Numbered from the stretch's first letter, positions 34,884 through 43,105 are shown. The stretch is 64,000 nucleotides of DNA from Anolis sagrei (GCF_037176765.1 NC_090021.1:142996574-143060573), one strand, 5' to 3'. The notes: a model not told the origin generated them from the letters alone. Numbers and translations: made by a program.

Positions 34884-37800
34884 TCTCCCATAAAACAACT
34901 TGTTTTATATCATGCACTCAAGAGACAAAAATGAAGTAAACGTTGATATAAATAACATATTTCGTTTACTCACAACCTTCATACAAAGATACAAAATGTA
35001 TTAATCCATGTTTGAGACAGTTCCCTGTGCCAGCCAACCAGGGCATGTCTCTTATAACAAAACAGCTATTAATGGGTCACATTGTCAAAGAGAGAGAGAG
35101 AGAGAGAGCATTTGGTTTACAGCCCCTTCTATAACTTCTCAGGAACCATAGAGTAAAGGAAACTGCATACCAGAACATACATACAAACAGTAAGCAACAG
35201 GATCATAGAAAAACAGATTACTAGAGAAGGCTTGAAAAAGGTTGTCATTTCCTACGGTTCTTACCTCCCATTCTCTCCATAACAGCACCAAGGACCAACC
35301 CTGCACAAGTTTCCATTACAATCATCTTGTTGCCAGCATGGACATTTCCCCAAGTCAGCATCTGTGCTAGAGTATCATATCTCAAATAACTGGAAAAATA
35401 AAAGTTTTATTTCACTCTCAGTATGATCTACCAAATTTTAAGGAACACAATGAGCTATGTAGGGGTTTGATAAGAAAGAACGTACAAAAATAAGTACATC
35501 CTTCTGAAGGACCAAGTTGTTCAATAGCAAATTGGTGCCCTCTGAAGGAGAACTGATGAATATAATTTATTTTGACAATTCCAAGGTATAATTTGAAACT
35601 ACCCATGTTTCTGCCTTATGGAGCACACACCGAAAAAACAAACAAGGCTTGAAAATATATCTGGTCCTTTTCTGTCAGAAGTAGACTGTAGAATTGCACT
35701 GACAGACATAGAGATTCCTAGGAAGTTTGGACAGTGTTTTTAAATTGTGCCTCTGACCCCCCACAAACGTGTACAAAATCTGGCTACCATTATTTTAAAA
35801 CCTCTAGAATCAGGACAGTAAATAAAGAGCAAGACTCAAAAATCAGGGGAATTCCAGACAAGAATCAATCAAGGCCAGCTAACACCTCCAAACAAAGGAT
35901 CTTCCAGGCAGGAAGCAGCCAGGCTTTGAAGCTGCAAGGCCATTAAATGCTCATTAAGGTGGCCAATTGCAACATTCATACTTGCCTCAAGCAGACAAGA
36001 GTTCTTTCTCTCACCCTGGACATTCTTCACTTGCCAAGTTTCCCACAGACCCCTCAACCTCTGAGGATGCCTGCCACAGATGTGAGTGAATAATCAGAAA
36101 AGTATGCTTCTGGAACATGGCCACACAGCCCGGAAAACACACAGTAATACAAAAGATTATAGTTTCCATTCTTTCAAATATGCATTTAGATATCTAAGTT
36201 TCTCATATAAATGACATGCAACAAGCCTTACTTGATCTTTCCTGGTTCTCTTGCGTAATACATTGTCGACAGAATACGTGTCGATGGTTTTACAATTGTA
36301 ATAATTGCTTCATATCTGTAAGCAAAGCACAACAACTTGTGTTAAAGGCACGGAGAATCTGCTTGACTTCAACTACTCCCTGAAATGGCCAAGATTCAAC
36401 TTACTTTTTTTTCTTTTTCTTGATGTATTTATCCTGGGCAAATTCTGTCTTGTCTCTAAATGTAGTGCTGTTTTCTATCAATTGCTGGACAATTTCCTTC
36501 AAGAGAAGACAAGTTTATTCATTTCTTAAATGAATTAAAATTATTTGGAAATATGCTTCACTTTAAAAACAAGCCAACAAGGAAACATTACTCAATTATA
36601 AATTATATAGCTGGTTCATTATCGTAACAGTGGAGCCCCTGGTGGCACAGTGGGTTAAACCCCTGTGCTGGCAGGACTGAAGACTGACAGGTTGCAAGTT
36701 CGAATCCAGGGAGAGCACAGATGAGCTCCCTCTGTCAGCTCCAGCTCATCATGCAGGAACATGAGAGAAGCCTCCTACAAGGATGGTAAAATATTAAAAA
36801 ACCAAAGACATCCAGGCGTCCCCTGGGCAACATCCTTGCAGACGGCCTATTCTCTCACACCAGAAGTGACTTGCAGTTTTTCAAGTCGCTCCTGACAAGA
36901 CAAAAAAAAATTAACTGAACACAGGGAGGAACGCATGCTAACCTAGGGATATGATTCTCTATGAGCTCCAAGAAGACAGATTACATACTTCAAAGCAAGT
37001 AATCCCAGCAAGGACCAGATATAACAAATTCTTCTAATGATACTTTTCAAGTAACAGCCATACTACTCTGTCTCTGGCCAAAAACCAGGGTAGCATTTAT
37101 ATAGGACCAGAATGATATACTTGTTGGCAAAAGTACCCAGGTTCATTCTCTGAATTTTCCATTTAAACCAGTGGTTCCCAACATTTTTTTGACCAGGGAC
37201 CACTTGACCAGGGACCATTTTGACAAGAGACCACTCTCCAACATTTGTACCAAAAGGGTTAGAAATCAATTTTTGGTCAACTTTAGATTCAGTTTGGTGA
37301 TTTGGGGTGCTGATTCAGAAAAATGCATTGGATAGACCACATCAGCTCTAGTTTCTGATACAGAATATATGCCATTCAGTAGTCGCCATCTGCTCACCCA
37401 AAGAAAACCGTATTTAATAAGCCTCGGCACTGTACGAGGGTTTCGCAAGACCAGTCGCTCTAGTTGCAACGGTGACGCCGTGGACCATATTTTAGTTCTT
37501 GGGGACCACTGGTGGCCCACAGACCACAGGTTGGGAAACACTGATTTAAACTATGAGATAGCGACTGATGGGAAAGGTCCCATCTCTGCCACACAACCAT
37601 TTGTTGGTTCCTGCCTATTTTTGCCTGAGACTCAGAGAGTCAGTGGTTACCATCCATTGGTCCTGCAGATCTTTTGGACTTCAAATGCTAGAAGTCCGAG
37701 AGTCAACTGTTCACAACACTGGAGGAGACAACATAACCTGGGAACAGGCAGTGTTCTAGGTTCTAACTATACAGAACTGCACATATGGAAGAACATGTTT

Positions 37801-39695
37801 TCTAAATACAATAGACTCTTTTGACATAGGCTGAATCTACACTGATCATTTCATGCAATTTCAAGTCTGTATTGAAGAATGTGGTTTTGCTGTGCAGATA
37901 ATTGCACAGCAAATCTTGGAACGACTTCGAAGCCCAGATTATGATTACACAAAACCACAGAGCACTGATATTCATTTAGGATCCTTCTTTTGCGTGCTTT
38001 TGTGAAAGTTTGCTGTTTGGCTGGCACATTTGGAGAATAGCTTTGATCTGCATTAAATGGTCAGTGTAGATAAGGCCATAGTATAGTTTTCGAAGTGATA
38101 GTGGATCTCCAAGAATCAGTCAGTGAGTCATAAAATACAGGAGTTTTGGAATATATTATTTCATGTGCTAAACTCTATCTCCTCTTCTCCTTATAATACA
38201 ATGATACACAGTAGAAGTCTGCTCAGATTGAGGCTGAGTATCCCTTACCTGAAATGCTTGGAAACTGAAGTATTTTGGATGTTTTTGGATTTTGGAATAC
38301 TTGTATTTGCATACATGTATATAATGAGAAACATTGGTGAATGGACTCAAATCTAAACATGAATTTCATTTATGTGGCATATACATCATAGGCAGGTAAT
38401 TCCATACAAAAAAATTGTCAATAATTTTCTGCATGAAAACAAAGTTTGGGTACATTGAACTATCAAGTAGCAAAAGTGTCATTATTTTAGTCGCCTACAG
38501 GGATTATTTTGGATTTTGGAGTACTCCAAGATTTTGGATGAGAAATACTCAACCCACACTGCAAACCACCCAGATTTATCAGACAAATCACCATCAAAGA
38601 GATGTGAATGACATAAATTTTAGTTACCTGTCCTTTAATGCCTTTATCTTTCAAAGCCTTGATATCATCATGAGTGAGTTTTTGAGACTTTCCATCGTCA
38701 ACGATGTTGCGATTATCTGTACCCGCTTCTTTTGCTTCTGAAAATAGTGCATATAGAAGCTTAAAACATTGCTGGAGTAAAGTGAGAATAGCTGGTCCAC
38801 AAAATAATATTCCTACAGCACTTAAAATCTCAGCTTCCTCCAAATCTTGTAGCTAGAGATTACCAGTTTGGACACAATGGGAAACTGTAGTGAACTGAAG
38901 ATTTCCTGGCTTGCTTGCATGCATCACCATAAGGCTGGTGTGGCCCTCAATGAAAATGAGTTTGATACCCCTGGACTAAGGCAAGAGAGGAAACCACCAA
39001 GGAATAGATCATCTCCACCAGACAAACAATATCTAGTACACTTTGTTTGGGAAAGATACCAAAAATATACTGCCAGAACTTCACACAGATGAACTCTCTG
39101 CTTCTCTCCTACCTGTTGCTGTTTCTTCCACCCTCTTTTTTGGCTGTAGGCTCCCACCACCGGTCACTTCAAACGTCGTCCCATAGACCTGCCCAATGGC
39201 ATTATCGAGGTAGAACCACTGTTTTTCAAAGATGATTTTTCTGGAGATTGGAGAGAAATAGATGAGATACTGAAGGGATGATTATCCAAAATCCCACAAA
39301 AACAATCAGACCTAAAGTAGACACAACTTTATTATTCTGGAGCTCAGATGAAAGCACAAACAGGCCCTGTTATCATTACCTTTTAAGGAATTTCTAGTGA
39401 AGGCAACTAGACTCCAAAGCAACACCAAAGTCATGAAAGCAAGAATCAATACCACTGGCTGAATCACATAATGTATGTGAAGGTTCACTGCTATGAGGAG
39501 GGGAACAGTCCTAAAACTTAACATGCTTCCTCAGGAAAACTCAGGGCTCCATTATAACTTTAATAGGGGAAAACTGGATCCACTTCCCTTAATGCCTCCC
39601 AAATGCAGGCAGTCCCCAAGTTACAAACAAGATGGGTTCTGTAAGTTTGTTCTTAATTTTTTTGTAAGTTGGAACATTTTAAATGTAACTCTAGT

Positions 39696-39741
<46 letters not shown>

Positions 39742-41320
39742 ATTTGTGTGTGGATCAGAATTAATTCAATATAATTAGATTTTGAACAATGTGGCTTGTT
39801 GTGGAAACAAGGACATGATAATAATTCTTTCAGGTGTGAATTCCCCTTCATAGGGGGAGATTTCTCTCACTTCCTGTTGTTTACCCCCCCCCCCCCAATT
39901 CTTAACTAGGAGTTGTTTGTAAGCTGGATGATTGTAAGTTATTATTATTATTATTAACTTTATTTGTACCCCGCTAACATCTTCCGAAGGACTCGGTGCG
40001 GTTTACAAAGGCCAAGGCCCTCAATAAAACAACAGCATAACAATACAACAATAAAACTCATAAAGCAAACCAATCAACATTAAAGCAATAACAGTAAAAC
40101 ATTAAAACAATACATCACGACACATCATGACACATTTAAAACTAAGGGCCGGGCCAAATGTAATAAGGATTTTAGGGGTAGGTGTGATGTGCAGACAATC
40201 TTAAATCTCTAATAAAGTGCGTTTGGGACATGATGCTGGGAGTTTCCTATCCTGGAAAGGCACACTGGAACAGCCAGGTCTTCAAGCTCTTCCTAAAGAC
40301 TGCCAATGTTGGGGCTTGTCAGTTGAGGACTGCCTGTACCCAGAAGTCCATGACTGCCCATCCCTGCTTTCATTTTCTTTCTAGTATCTGAGGTTGAACA
40401 TCACAGAATCAGAGTTGGAAGATACCCCAAGGGTGATCCAACTGGTCCAGTCCCTTCTGCAGAGACATATACCTAAAGCACTCCTAACAGATGGTCATCC
40501 AGGTATCTGCTGGGGTCTCCATGATATGATTAGACTTCATGGCAAACACGGTAAATAATTCACTATGCCGGGTATTATTATTATCATCATTATATCATCG
40601 GGTTGTGGTGAGTTTTCGGGGCTGTATGGCCATGTTCCAGAAGCATTCTCTCCTGACGTTTCACCCACATCAATGGCAAGCATCCTCAGACGTTGTGATG
40701 TCATAACTCATGACTGCATGGAGTGTTATCTTCTCACCAAAGCGGTACCTACTGATCTACTCACATGTGCATGTTTTCGAACTGTTGGTAGAAGCTGGGG
40801 CTAATAGCGGGAGCTCACCCCACTCACTGCATTCGAACCGCCGACCTTTCGGTCAGCAAGTTCCGCAGCTCAGCGGTTTAAACTACAGTGCCACCAGGGG
40901 GTGTATACATATAATAATAATAATACAACTGTTATATGTTTATCTTGTCTTTCCTCCCATGAGCCCAAGTGTGACTGTACAGTGGGATCTCACTATCCAC
41001 TGGAGCTTGGTTCCAGAACTTCCGCAGATACTAAAAATGGGTAGATGCTCAAGCCTCATTGTACAAAGTGGCAGAGTTCAGTTGTGCCCCTTTAAGATAT
41101 GAGACGGGCAATTCGATGCCGTGGATGCTGGGATCCGTGGATGGGGAGTCCACGGCTGCAACATGCATTGGCGACATGTCAAAAAGAGGAGTTCCTCTGC
41201 AGGCAGAGAAGCGAACCTGGCCCACCTTCTCCTGGCGACGGGCACCGCCTTGAAGACCTCGTTCCGCTTGAGCACCGCCCAGTCCCCCTCGCGGATCACC
41301 CGCCTCGCGCCCCCGTCCAT
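22490..41320 (-). CDS. TRMT6: tRNA (adenine(58)-N(1))-methyltransferase non-catalytic subunit TRM6, complete gene
   Basis: TRMT6 pairs with catalytic TRMT61A to make m1A58 in tRNA, including initiator tRNA-Met, in the nucleus. Eleven exons join in frame to 474 residues plus stop (human about 497). Residue landmarks: VLKRNEVFKAV at the N-terminus, FEKQWFYLDNAIG (exon 2), GTDNRNIVDDGKSQKLT (exon 3), the degenerate SAM-fold segment METCAGLVLGAVMERMGG (exon 6), PGGGPVRAAT (exon 7), an acidic linker (about 270-328), PSRPFVVYCQHKE (exon 9), SETWLRSYQ (exon 10), SGGGGYLLTG, and a C-terminal KKRK likely to be a nuclear signal. The start codon at 41320 gives a shorter N-terminus than human. The gene is head to head with MCM8 and tail to tail with CHGB. 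Introns total about 17 kb and are mostly repeats. Confidence 0.97.
22756..23081 (+). mobile_element. MER2/Tigger-like DNA transposon
   Basis: It begins CAGGATGAATATCCCTTATC and contains TTTTGGATTTCAGATTTTG and CATGAAGCCAAGTT. A second, similar copy is at 38230-38556. It lies in TRMT6 5' sequence on the transcription-antisense strand, upstream of exon 11. Confidence 0.6.
23483..23716 (-). mobile_element. CR1 LINE 3' end
   Basis: The plus strand reads TAGAATCATAGAGTTGGACG and ends in the region encoding, on the minus strand, FHFNIRKNFLTVRAVQQWNS, the CR1 C-terminus. (GGAA)n follows. Confidence 0.85.
23717..23766. repeat. (GGAA)n microsatellite
   Basis: Eleven or so regular GGAA units with a purine-rich extension to about 23850. 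Confidence 0.9.
24037..24123 (-). CDS. TRMT6: TRMT6 exon 10
   Basis: Residues 392-420 read PLVECYTKLREKGGVINLK and LSETWLRSYQ. Acceptor CTTAG, donor GTGAGA. The frame is open past the donor but is not coding there. Confidence 0.97.
24210..24312 (-). CDS. TRMT6: TRMT6 exon 9
   Basis: Residues 357-391 include LIIASRFHPVPLLLSLLEF and VAPSRPFVVYCQHKE, almost identical to mammals. Acceptor TTGCAG, donor GTGAATG. Confidence 0.97.
24509..24922. mobile_element. Tc1/mariner-type MITE with TA duplication
   Basis: Left end CAGGCAGTCCCCGAGTTAC and right end AACTTGGGGACTGCTTG are inverted repeats, flanked by TA at 24507-24508 and 24923-24924. It lies in TRMT6 intron 8. Confidence 0.8.
24925..25897. other. 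TRMT6 intron 8, remainder
   Basis: No exon or clear repeat was seen in this A/T-rich interval. Confidence 0.35.
25898..25983 (-). CDS. TRMT6: TRMT6 exon 8
   Basis: Residues 329-356 read AHDKEKKQEEKRKKF and VETAALLKDKNAD. It is a basic helical segment followed by the conserved ALL..NADG motif. Acceptor CCCAG, donor GTGAGTC. Confidence 0.94.
26373..27096. mobile_element. hAT-family non-autonomous transposon
   Basis: Inverted ends: (T)AGTGTTTCTCAACC at the left and GGTTGAGAAACGCTG at the right. The 7-base string TGCACTA overlaps both edges (26368-26374 and 27095-27101). The 724-base interior has repeated internal modules such as GGGAGTTGTAGTT and GATCTGGACCAAACTTGGC. No transposase frame is present. 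It lies in TRMT6 intron 7. Confidence 0.8.
27234..27368. mobile_element. Palindromic hAT MITE with perfect 8-bp target duplication
   Basis: CAATGGTTCTCAACCTGGGG at the left and CAGGTTGAGAACCACTG at the right. Both sides are flanked by TATTATAC (27226-27233 and 27369-27376). It is a near-complete foldback. Confidence 0.92.
27666..28015 (-). CDS. TRMT6: TRMT6 exon 7
   Basis: Residues 212-328. It opens with GYGSIINMYPGGGPVRAAT and NCFGFPDSFFQMLYEFPL, then a poorly conserved acidic Ser/Glu-rich linker that in other vertebrates also varies in length. The upstream acceptor is GTTTGCAG and the donor GTAAGG. It is separated from exon 6 by a 7.2-kb intron carrying a full LINE. Confidence 0.95.
28078..29980 (+). 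repeat. Tandem array, 11 x 173 bp
   Basis: Unit starts: 28078, 28251, 28424, 28597, 28770, 28943, 29116, 29289, 29462, 29635 and 29808, exactly 173 apart. The units differ almost only at one T/C site (CCATCC or CCACCC). Each unit contains GACTATAAAGC, a TATA-like box, about 30 bases before its end. The last unit runs straight into the LINE leader. Confidence 0.97.
29981..30483 (+). promoter_or_regulatory. LINE leader with GCACTT cluster
   Basis: It is non-coding. GCACTT occurs at 30094, 30205, 30244, 30275, 30314, 30347 and 30400, four of these as the octamer GCACTTTA. Near matches (GCATTTTA, GCACTCTA) occur at 30332 and 30415. No ORF1 was recognised. Confidence 0.7.
30484..33708 (+). CDS. 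LINE ORF: AP endonuclease and reverse transcriptase, 1074 residues
   Basis: The protein nicks target DNA and reverse-transcribes its own RNA. The N-terminus (1-28) is hydrophobic, MFPSMWSPTLLCILSLILL, followed by an Arg/Gly-rich stretch. The endonuclease starts near 134 (LLNARSVNGK), with ITETWL, GDFNIH at 272 and TDHF at 338. RT motifs: FRPVSNLPF at 634, SGFRPGHGTET, LLDLSAAFDTIDH, GVPQGSILSPMLFN and YADD at 794. The C-terminal region includes [13 protein letters not shown] and [13 protein letters not shown]. All catalytic motifs are present and the frame is open throughout. Codon use is much richer in G/C than the flanking intron. Confidence 0.93.
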   Translation: MFPSMWSPTLLCILSLILLTGGRSRGGSGLEPVKNNEEGRGDKEDQSNWQEKTPTFQTSDEIEIKTLIRNCGMEEGRCSTSRGAPIEVVVGRRRCGKRRPQIWPNSDHLSKTLTIPTRSPKVNWCNQVSGPSGLKVVLLNARSVNGKTTWIQDLILDERADLACITETWLDEAGGVNLTQLCPPGFSVQHQPRSGGRGGGVAVVYRDSIHLTRCPIPQTANFESVYLRVGDRDRIGILLVYRPPRCTTVSLPELAGVVSSLALKSQQLLVLGDFNIHAEATLTGAAQDFMSAMATMGLSQQISGPTHCAGHTLDLVFCQGWEQGGGVEELSISPLPWTDHFLIRFRLTAPPNLCKGGGPIKMVRPRRLMDPNGFLTALGDFPATSVGDHVEALVALWNGEMARAIDMIAPERPLSSSRAKPAPWFTEELAVMKRRKRELESVWRSDPSESNRARFVSFLRAYAAAIKAAKKTFFAATIASAKNRPAELFRIVRGLLTPTTAGGSPDNSVARCEAFARFFADKVALIRSGLDAALDADSENVTRAPACPILMDSFQFVKPEDVDKILGGMRPTMSILDPCPSWLLREARGGLAEWVTVVVNASLREGKIPASLKQAIIKPLLKKPSLDPTKLDNFRPVSNLPFLGKVMESVVASQLQVFLRDTDYLDPAQSGFRPGHGTETVLVALVDDLRRELDRGSVSLLVLLDLSAAFDTIDHGILLGRLAEMGLGGTALQWLQSFLEGRTQKVLLGDSCSAPQPLTFGVPQGSILSPMLFNIYMKPLGEIIRSFGVRCHLYADDVQLCHSFPPATKEAVEVLNRCLAAVTVWMRANKLKLNPDKTEVLLVSRKAERGIGLQPVLDGVALPLKAQVRSLGVTLDSSLSLDPQVSAVTRGAFAQLRLVRQLSPYLGKSDLATVVHALVTSRLDYCNALYVGLPLKTARKLQLVQRAAAMLLTGAGGREHTTPLLSQLHWLPICYRTQFKVLVLAYKALNGSGPKYLSDRILAYEPTRTLRSSGEALLSIPPASQARLAGTREKAFSVVAPRLWNTLPAHIRQAPSLMSFRKSLKTWLFERAFN
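34481..34523. repeat. (GATA)n microsatellite
   Basis: About ten AGAT units abut the tail of the SINE at 34524. Confidence 0.95.
34524..34834 (-). mobile_element. tRNA-derived SINE, type B, full length
   Basis: The plus strand reads TTTCCCCTTGACATTAAGTC, TCCGACTCTGGGG, AGACACCTCCAAGCTCATG and ends CCACTGGGGGTTC. It abuts (GATA)n, so the microsatellite may have grown from its tail. Confidence 0.85.
34845..34883. repeat. (CA)n(TA)n microsatellite
   Basis: An alternating purine-pyrimidine run. Confidence 0.9.
35265..35389 (-). CDS. TRMT6: TRMT6 exon 6, degenerate SAM-binding fold
   Basis: Residues 170-211 include LRYDTLAQMLTWGNVHAG and KMIVMETCAGLVLGAVMER. This segment corresponds to motif I of the methyltransferase fold, which in TRM6 no longer binds SAM productively. 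Acceptor TTCCAG, donor GTAAGA. Confidence 0.96.
35772..36147 (+). mobile_element. Penelope-like repeat, degenerate hammerhead-like core
   Basis: It shares CAGGCAGGAAGCAGCCAGG, TTTGAAGCTGCAAGGCCA and CTCACCCTGGACATTC with 52206-52605. The ribozyme region at 36055-36100 keeps CTGAGGA and the first stem strand but has lost the distal core. It ends with CATGGCCACACAGCCCGG. It lies in TRMT6 intron 5. Confidence 0.6.
36232..36315 (-). CDS. TRMT6: TRMT6 exon 5
   Basis: Residues 142-169 include YEAIITIVKPSTRILS and YYAREPGKI. Acceptor TTACAG, donor GTAAGG. It is separated from exon 4 by an 89-base intron. Confidence 0.96.
36405..36496 (-). CDS. TRMT6: TRMT6 exon 4
   Basis: Residues 112-141 read EIVQQLIENSTTFRDKTEF and AQDKYIKKKKK. 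It ends two bases into a lysine codon at a GTAAGT donor. The lysine run is characteristic of TRM6. Confidence 0.96.
36631..36910 (+). mobile_element. tRNA-derived SINE, type A, full length
   Basis: GGAGCCCCTGGTGGCACAG, GTTCGAATCC, CACCAGAAGTGACTTGCAG and TCCTGACAAGAC plus an A run. Confidence 0.88.
37169..37543. mobile_element. hAT non-autonomous transposon with perfect 8-bp duplication
   Basis: Ends CAGTGGTTCCCAACATTT and AGGTTGGGAAACACTG are inverted. Both flanks are ATTTAAAC (37161-37168 and 37544-37551). It is 375 bases, with no transposase frame, in TRMT6 intron 3. Confidence 0.92.
38230..38556 (+). mobile_element. MER2/Tigger-like DNA transposon
   Basis: It starts AGGCTGAGTATCCCTTACC, contains GGATGTTTTTGGATTTTGG and AATTTTCTGCATGAAAAC, and ends GAGAAATACTCAACC. 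It pairs with the copy at 22756-23081. Confidence 0.65.
38628..38737 (-). CDS. TRMT6: TRMT6 exon 3
   Basis: Residues 75-111 include KEAGTDNRNIVDDGKSQK and DDIKALKDKGIKG, nearly invariant in vertebrates. Acceptor TTTTCAG, donor GTAACT. Confidence 0.97.
39113..39240 (-). CDS. TRMT6: TRMT6 exon 2
   Basis: Residues 32-74 include IFEKQWFYLDNAIGQVYG and TFEVTGGGSLQPKK, a near match to the vertebrate protein. Acceptor CTCCAG, donor GTAGGAG. Confidence 0.96.
39606..40336. mobile_element. Tc1/mariner-type MITE carrying a nested LINE tail
   Basis: The left end CAGGCAGTCCCCAAGTTAC and right end GAGGACTGCCTG followed by TA match the ends of the MITE at 24509-24922. The interior holds a (TA)n(GA)n run (about 39695-39735) and, from about 39941 to 40318, an inserted minus-strand LINE tail beginning (ATT)n and TTTGTACCCCGCTAAC. 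Confidence 0.65.
40403..40510 (-). mobile_element. CR1 3'-end fragment
   Basis: ACAGAATCAGAGTTGGAAG, TGATCCAACTGGTCCAGTCC and CTAACAGATGGTCATCCAG are the reverse complement of the CR1 3' UTR. Confidence 0.6.
40603..40695 (-). mobile_element. Penelope-like repeat tail with hammerhead-like core
   Basis: On the minus strand: CTGAGGA (40683-40689), a wobble-rich stem, GAAACGTC (40655-40662), AGGAGAGAATGC, then CATGGCCATACAGCC. The copy stops just upstream of the core, where a type B SINE follows. Confidence 0.55.
40700..40902 (-). mobile_element. tRNA-derived SINE, type B, partial
   Basis: Plus strand: ACTGCATGGAGTGTTATC, CTACTGATCTACTCACATG, CCGCCGACCTTTCGGTCAG and CCACCAGGGGG. The 3' part is missing. 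Confidence 0.8.
40978..41080. mobile_element. Tigger-like fragment
   Basis: TACAGTGGGATCTCACTATCC and CGCAGATACTAAAAATGGG suggest a pogo/Tigger-type remnant; only one end is present. Confidence 0.4.
41226..41320 (-). CDS. TRMT6: TRMT6 exon 1 (start codon)
   Basis: It encodes MDGGARRVIREGDWAVLKR and NEVFKAVPVARR, residues 1-31 plus two bases of codon 32. The donor is AGAAG|GTGGGC, inside a CpG-rich segment. The ATG sits just before the conserved REGDW..LKR motif, so no upstream start is needed. Confidence 0.92.
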
Positions 41321-41560
41321 GCTGGCACGCGCCCTCGCTCTCTTTCCTCCAGCCGCAGGTTTCAGGAAGTGCTGCCCACGCGCATGCGCCGGCCGGGAGA
41401 AGCCCCGCCTCCTTTTGGGTTGGGCTTCTCACCCGCTACCCACTCGTCTTCCCTCACAAAAGCCGGCGCGCGCTGGCAAGAGCCATCTCCCGTGGCCGGA
41501 AACGGAAACAAGGTTTCTTCTGTTGCCCCTGACTTCTGCATTCCCCAGCATTCAAGTCCT
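41226..41560 (-). promoter_or_regulatory. TRMT6: TRMT6 CpG-rich promoter with NRF1-type site
   Basis: This is the densest CpG stretch in the window. It spans the start codon and extends upstream on the minus strand. A GCGCATGCGC palindrome at 41380-41389 fits the NRF1 consensus. No TATA box is seen, which suits a housekeeping gene. Confidence 0.65.
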
Positions 41561-41639
41561 TTCTTGGAGAGACCTGTCATCTGGCCACAGCCCTTGGCTC
41601 CTAGGAAGGACTCAGTCTTGGTTTGGTCGATAACGTTTA

Positions 41640-42018
41640 GATCAGGCATAGGCAAACTTGGGCCCTCCCTCCCGGTGTTTTGGACTTCAACTCCCATAGC
41701 TGTTAAATATATTTATTTTGGTTTACTCGTTTTTATATAAAAATATAAATAAATATATTTAACAGCTAGTAAAAAAAGCCAATAGGATTTTGGGCTGCAT
41801 CAAAAGAACTATAGTGTCTAGATCAGGCAAAGACAAACTACAGCTCTCCAGGTGTTTTGGACTTCAACTCCCACAATTCCTAACTATCTTTTTTCGATAG
41901 TGTTACAAGCTTGGTAGATACAGGGAATGCTGTGGATGTAGCATATCTTGATTTTAGCAAGGCCTCCAACACAGTTCCCCATGATCTTCTTGCAAACTAG
42001 TAAAACATGGGCTAGATA
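41640..42018 (+). mobile_element. CR1 fragments, rearranged
   Basis: Two CR1 pieces (GGATTTTGGGCTGCATCAAA near 41786 and CAAGCTTGGTAGATACAGGG near 41910) are out of their normal order and are separated by TTTGGACTTCAACTCCCA repeats. Confidence 0.6.
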
Positions 42019-42019
42019 A

Positions 42020-42600
42020 TATCAGGCCAGGGTTTAGCACAGCTGGTAAAATCACCAGAAAGGATAACATCTACCAATCAAAAGGTTGCTAGTTCGAAGC
42101 GCCAGGTCTGTCGCACAGAGCGTGTTTTAGCCAAGTCCCATGCAAAAGACACAAGAGGAAAAAAGAACAGAAAAACTTTACTCTTATCAGCAGAGGCATA
42201 AATTTGCAGTGTTGCATACAAAATCAAACAGTGCAATAAACTTACATACTCCTTGTAAGTAACACAGAATAAGGCTTCATTTTCATTCAAATGAGAGATC
42301 AAAACAAACCTTGACTAAATACCTATTCCACCATAGAAAAGAGCATCGCTGTTAGAGCATAGCAGCATATTGCTTCTCCAAACTGTATTCTAAAAATCTA
42401 CACAGTTATACCCCACAGGGTGTGGCTCAGCTGACGTACATTACCAGCTGTACATAATAACATCATAAGGTTTTTCTTTAACACACACTTGATCCTGCTA
42501 TGACTTACTCTAACAGGGTCAGCATGAGCTGCCAACTATCAAGCCCAGCTTATTGTTGACCTAGGCTGGATTTCAAGCACAACCTTCCAAAGACGCTGAC
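42020..42600 (+). mobile_element. Type C SINE interrupted by a solo LTR
   Basis: The head GGTTTAGCACAGCTGG..GGTTGCTAGTTCGAAG stops at 42108 and the body resumes at 42516 with GGGTCAGCATGAGC. The LTR at 42109-42515 separates them. Confidence 0.7.
42109..42515 (-). mobile_element. Solo LTR (fossil) nested in a SINE
   Basis: This reverse-oriented relative of the LTR at 2284-2778 begins TGTCGCAC and ends TCTAACA on the plus strand. The flanks AGGTC and GGGTC agree at four of five bases, a decayed 5-bp duplication. There is no internal region. It lies between the TRMT6 and MCM8 promoters. Confidence 0.75.
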
Positions 42601-42626
42601 ATCAACACAACACAACACAATCCTCC

Positions 42627-43105
42627 AGGAATTTGAGATCGGAGGAGGAGGCCCTGCTCTCGACCCCGCCTGATTCACAAGCAGGTCTGGCGGGGACAAG
42701 AGACCGGGCCTTCTCTGTGGTGGCCCCTCGGCTGTGGAACTCCCTGCCTAGGGACATTAGATCAGCCCCCTCCCTCCTGACCTTTTGGAAAAGAGTAAAA
42801 ACTTGGCTCTTCGAGCAAGGATTTGGAACTTCTGAATAAATAGACAAACTTAAATTGGAAAATGACGCAGGAACGGCCCAAGATGATGGAACGGATAAGG
42901 ACTTGAATTAGAGGATATAGTTTTTAGCTTTTAATATTGTTATTATGCACTGTCTTATGTCTAATTGCACTATAATAGTTCTTTTGCTTATCAATGTATG
43001 TATTTTTATGGCATCAAATTGTGCTGATTGTGTTGAGTTGCCTCTGGGCAGATATGAGTGGGGTAGAAATAATGCAAATAAATAAATAAATAAATAAATA
43101 AAACA
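42627..43105 (+). mobile_element. L2-like LINE 3' fragment
   Basis: It encodes [39 protein letters not shown] and KTWLFEQGF, matching the C-terminus of the intact LINE ORF. An AT-rich 3' UTR and (AAAT)n follow. Confidence 0.85.

Larger units (their letters stand above)
33946..35264. other. TRMT6 intron 6, remainder
   Basis: Unassigned to 34480. Then come (GATA)n at 34481-34523, a type B SINE, (CA)n(TA)n at 34845-34883, unassigned sequence, and (AG)n at 35091-35108. Confidence 0.5.

Noticed and set aside
41099-41740. 213-residue plus-strand frame over the TRMT6 start
   Set aside because: It is the antisense of TRMT6 exon 1 and its CpG-rich promoter, with no homology.
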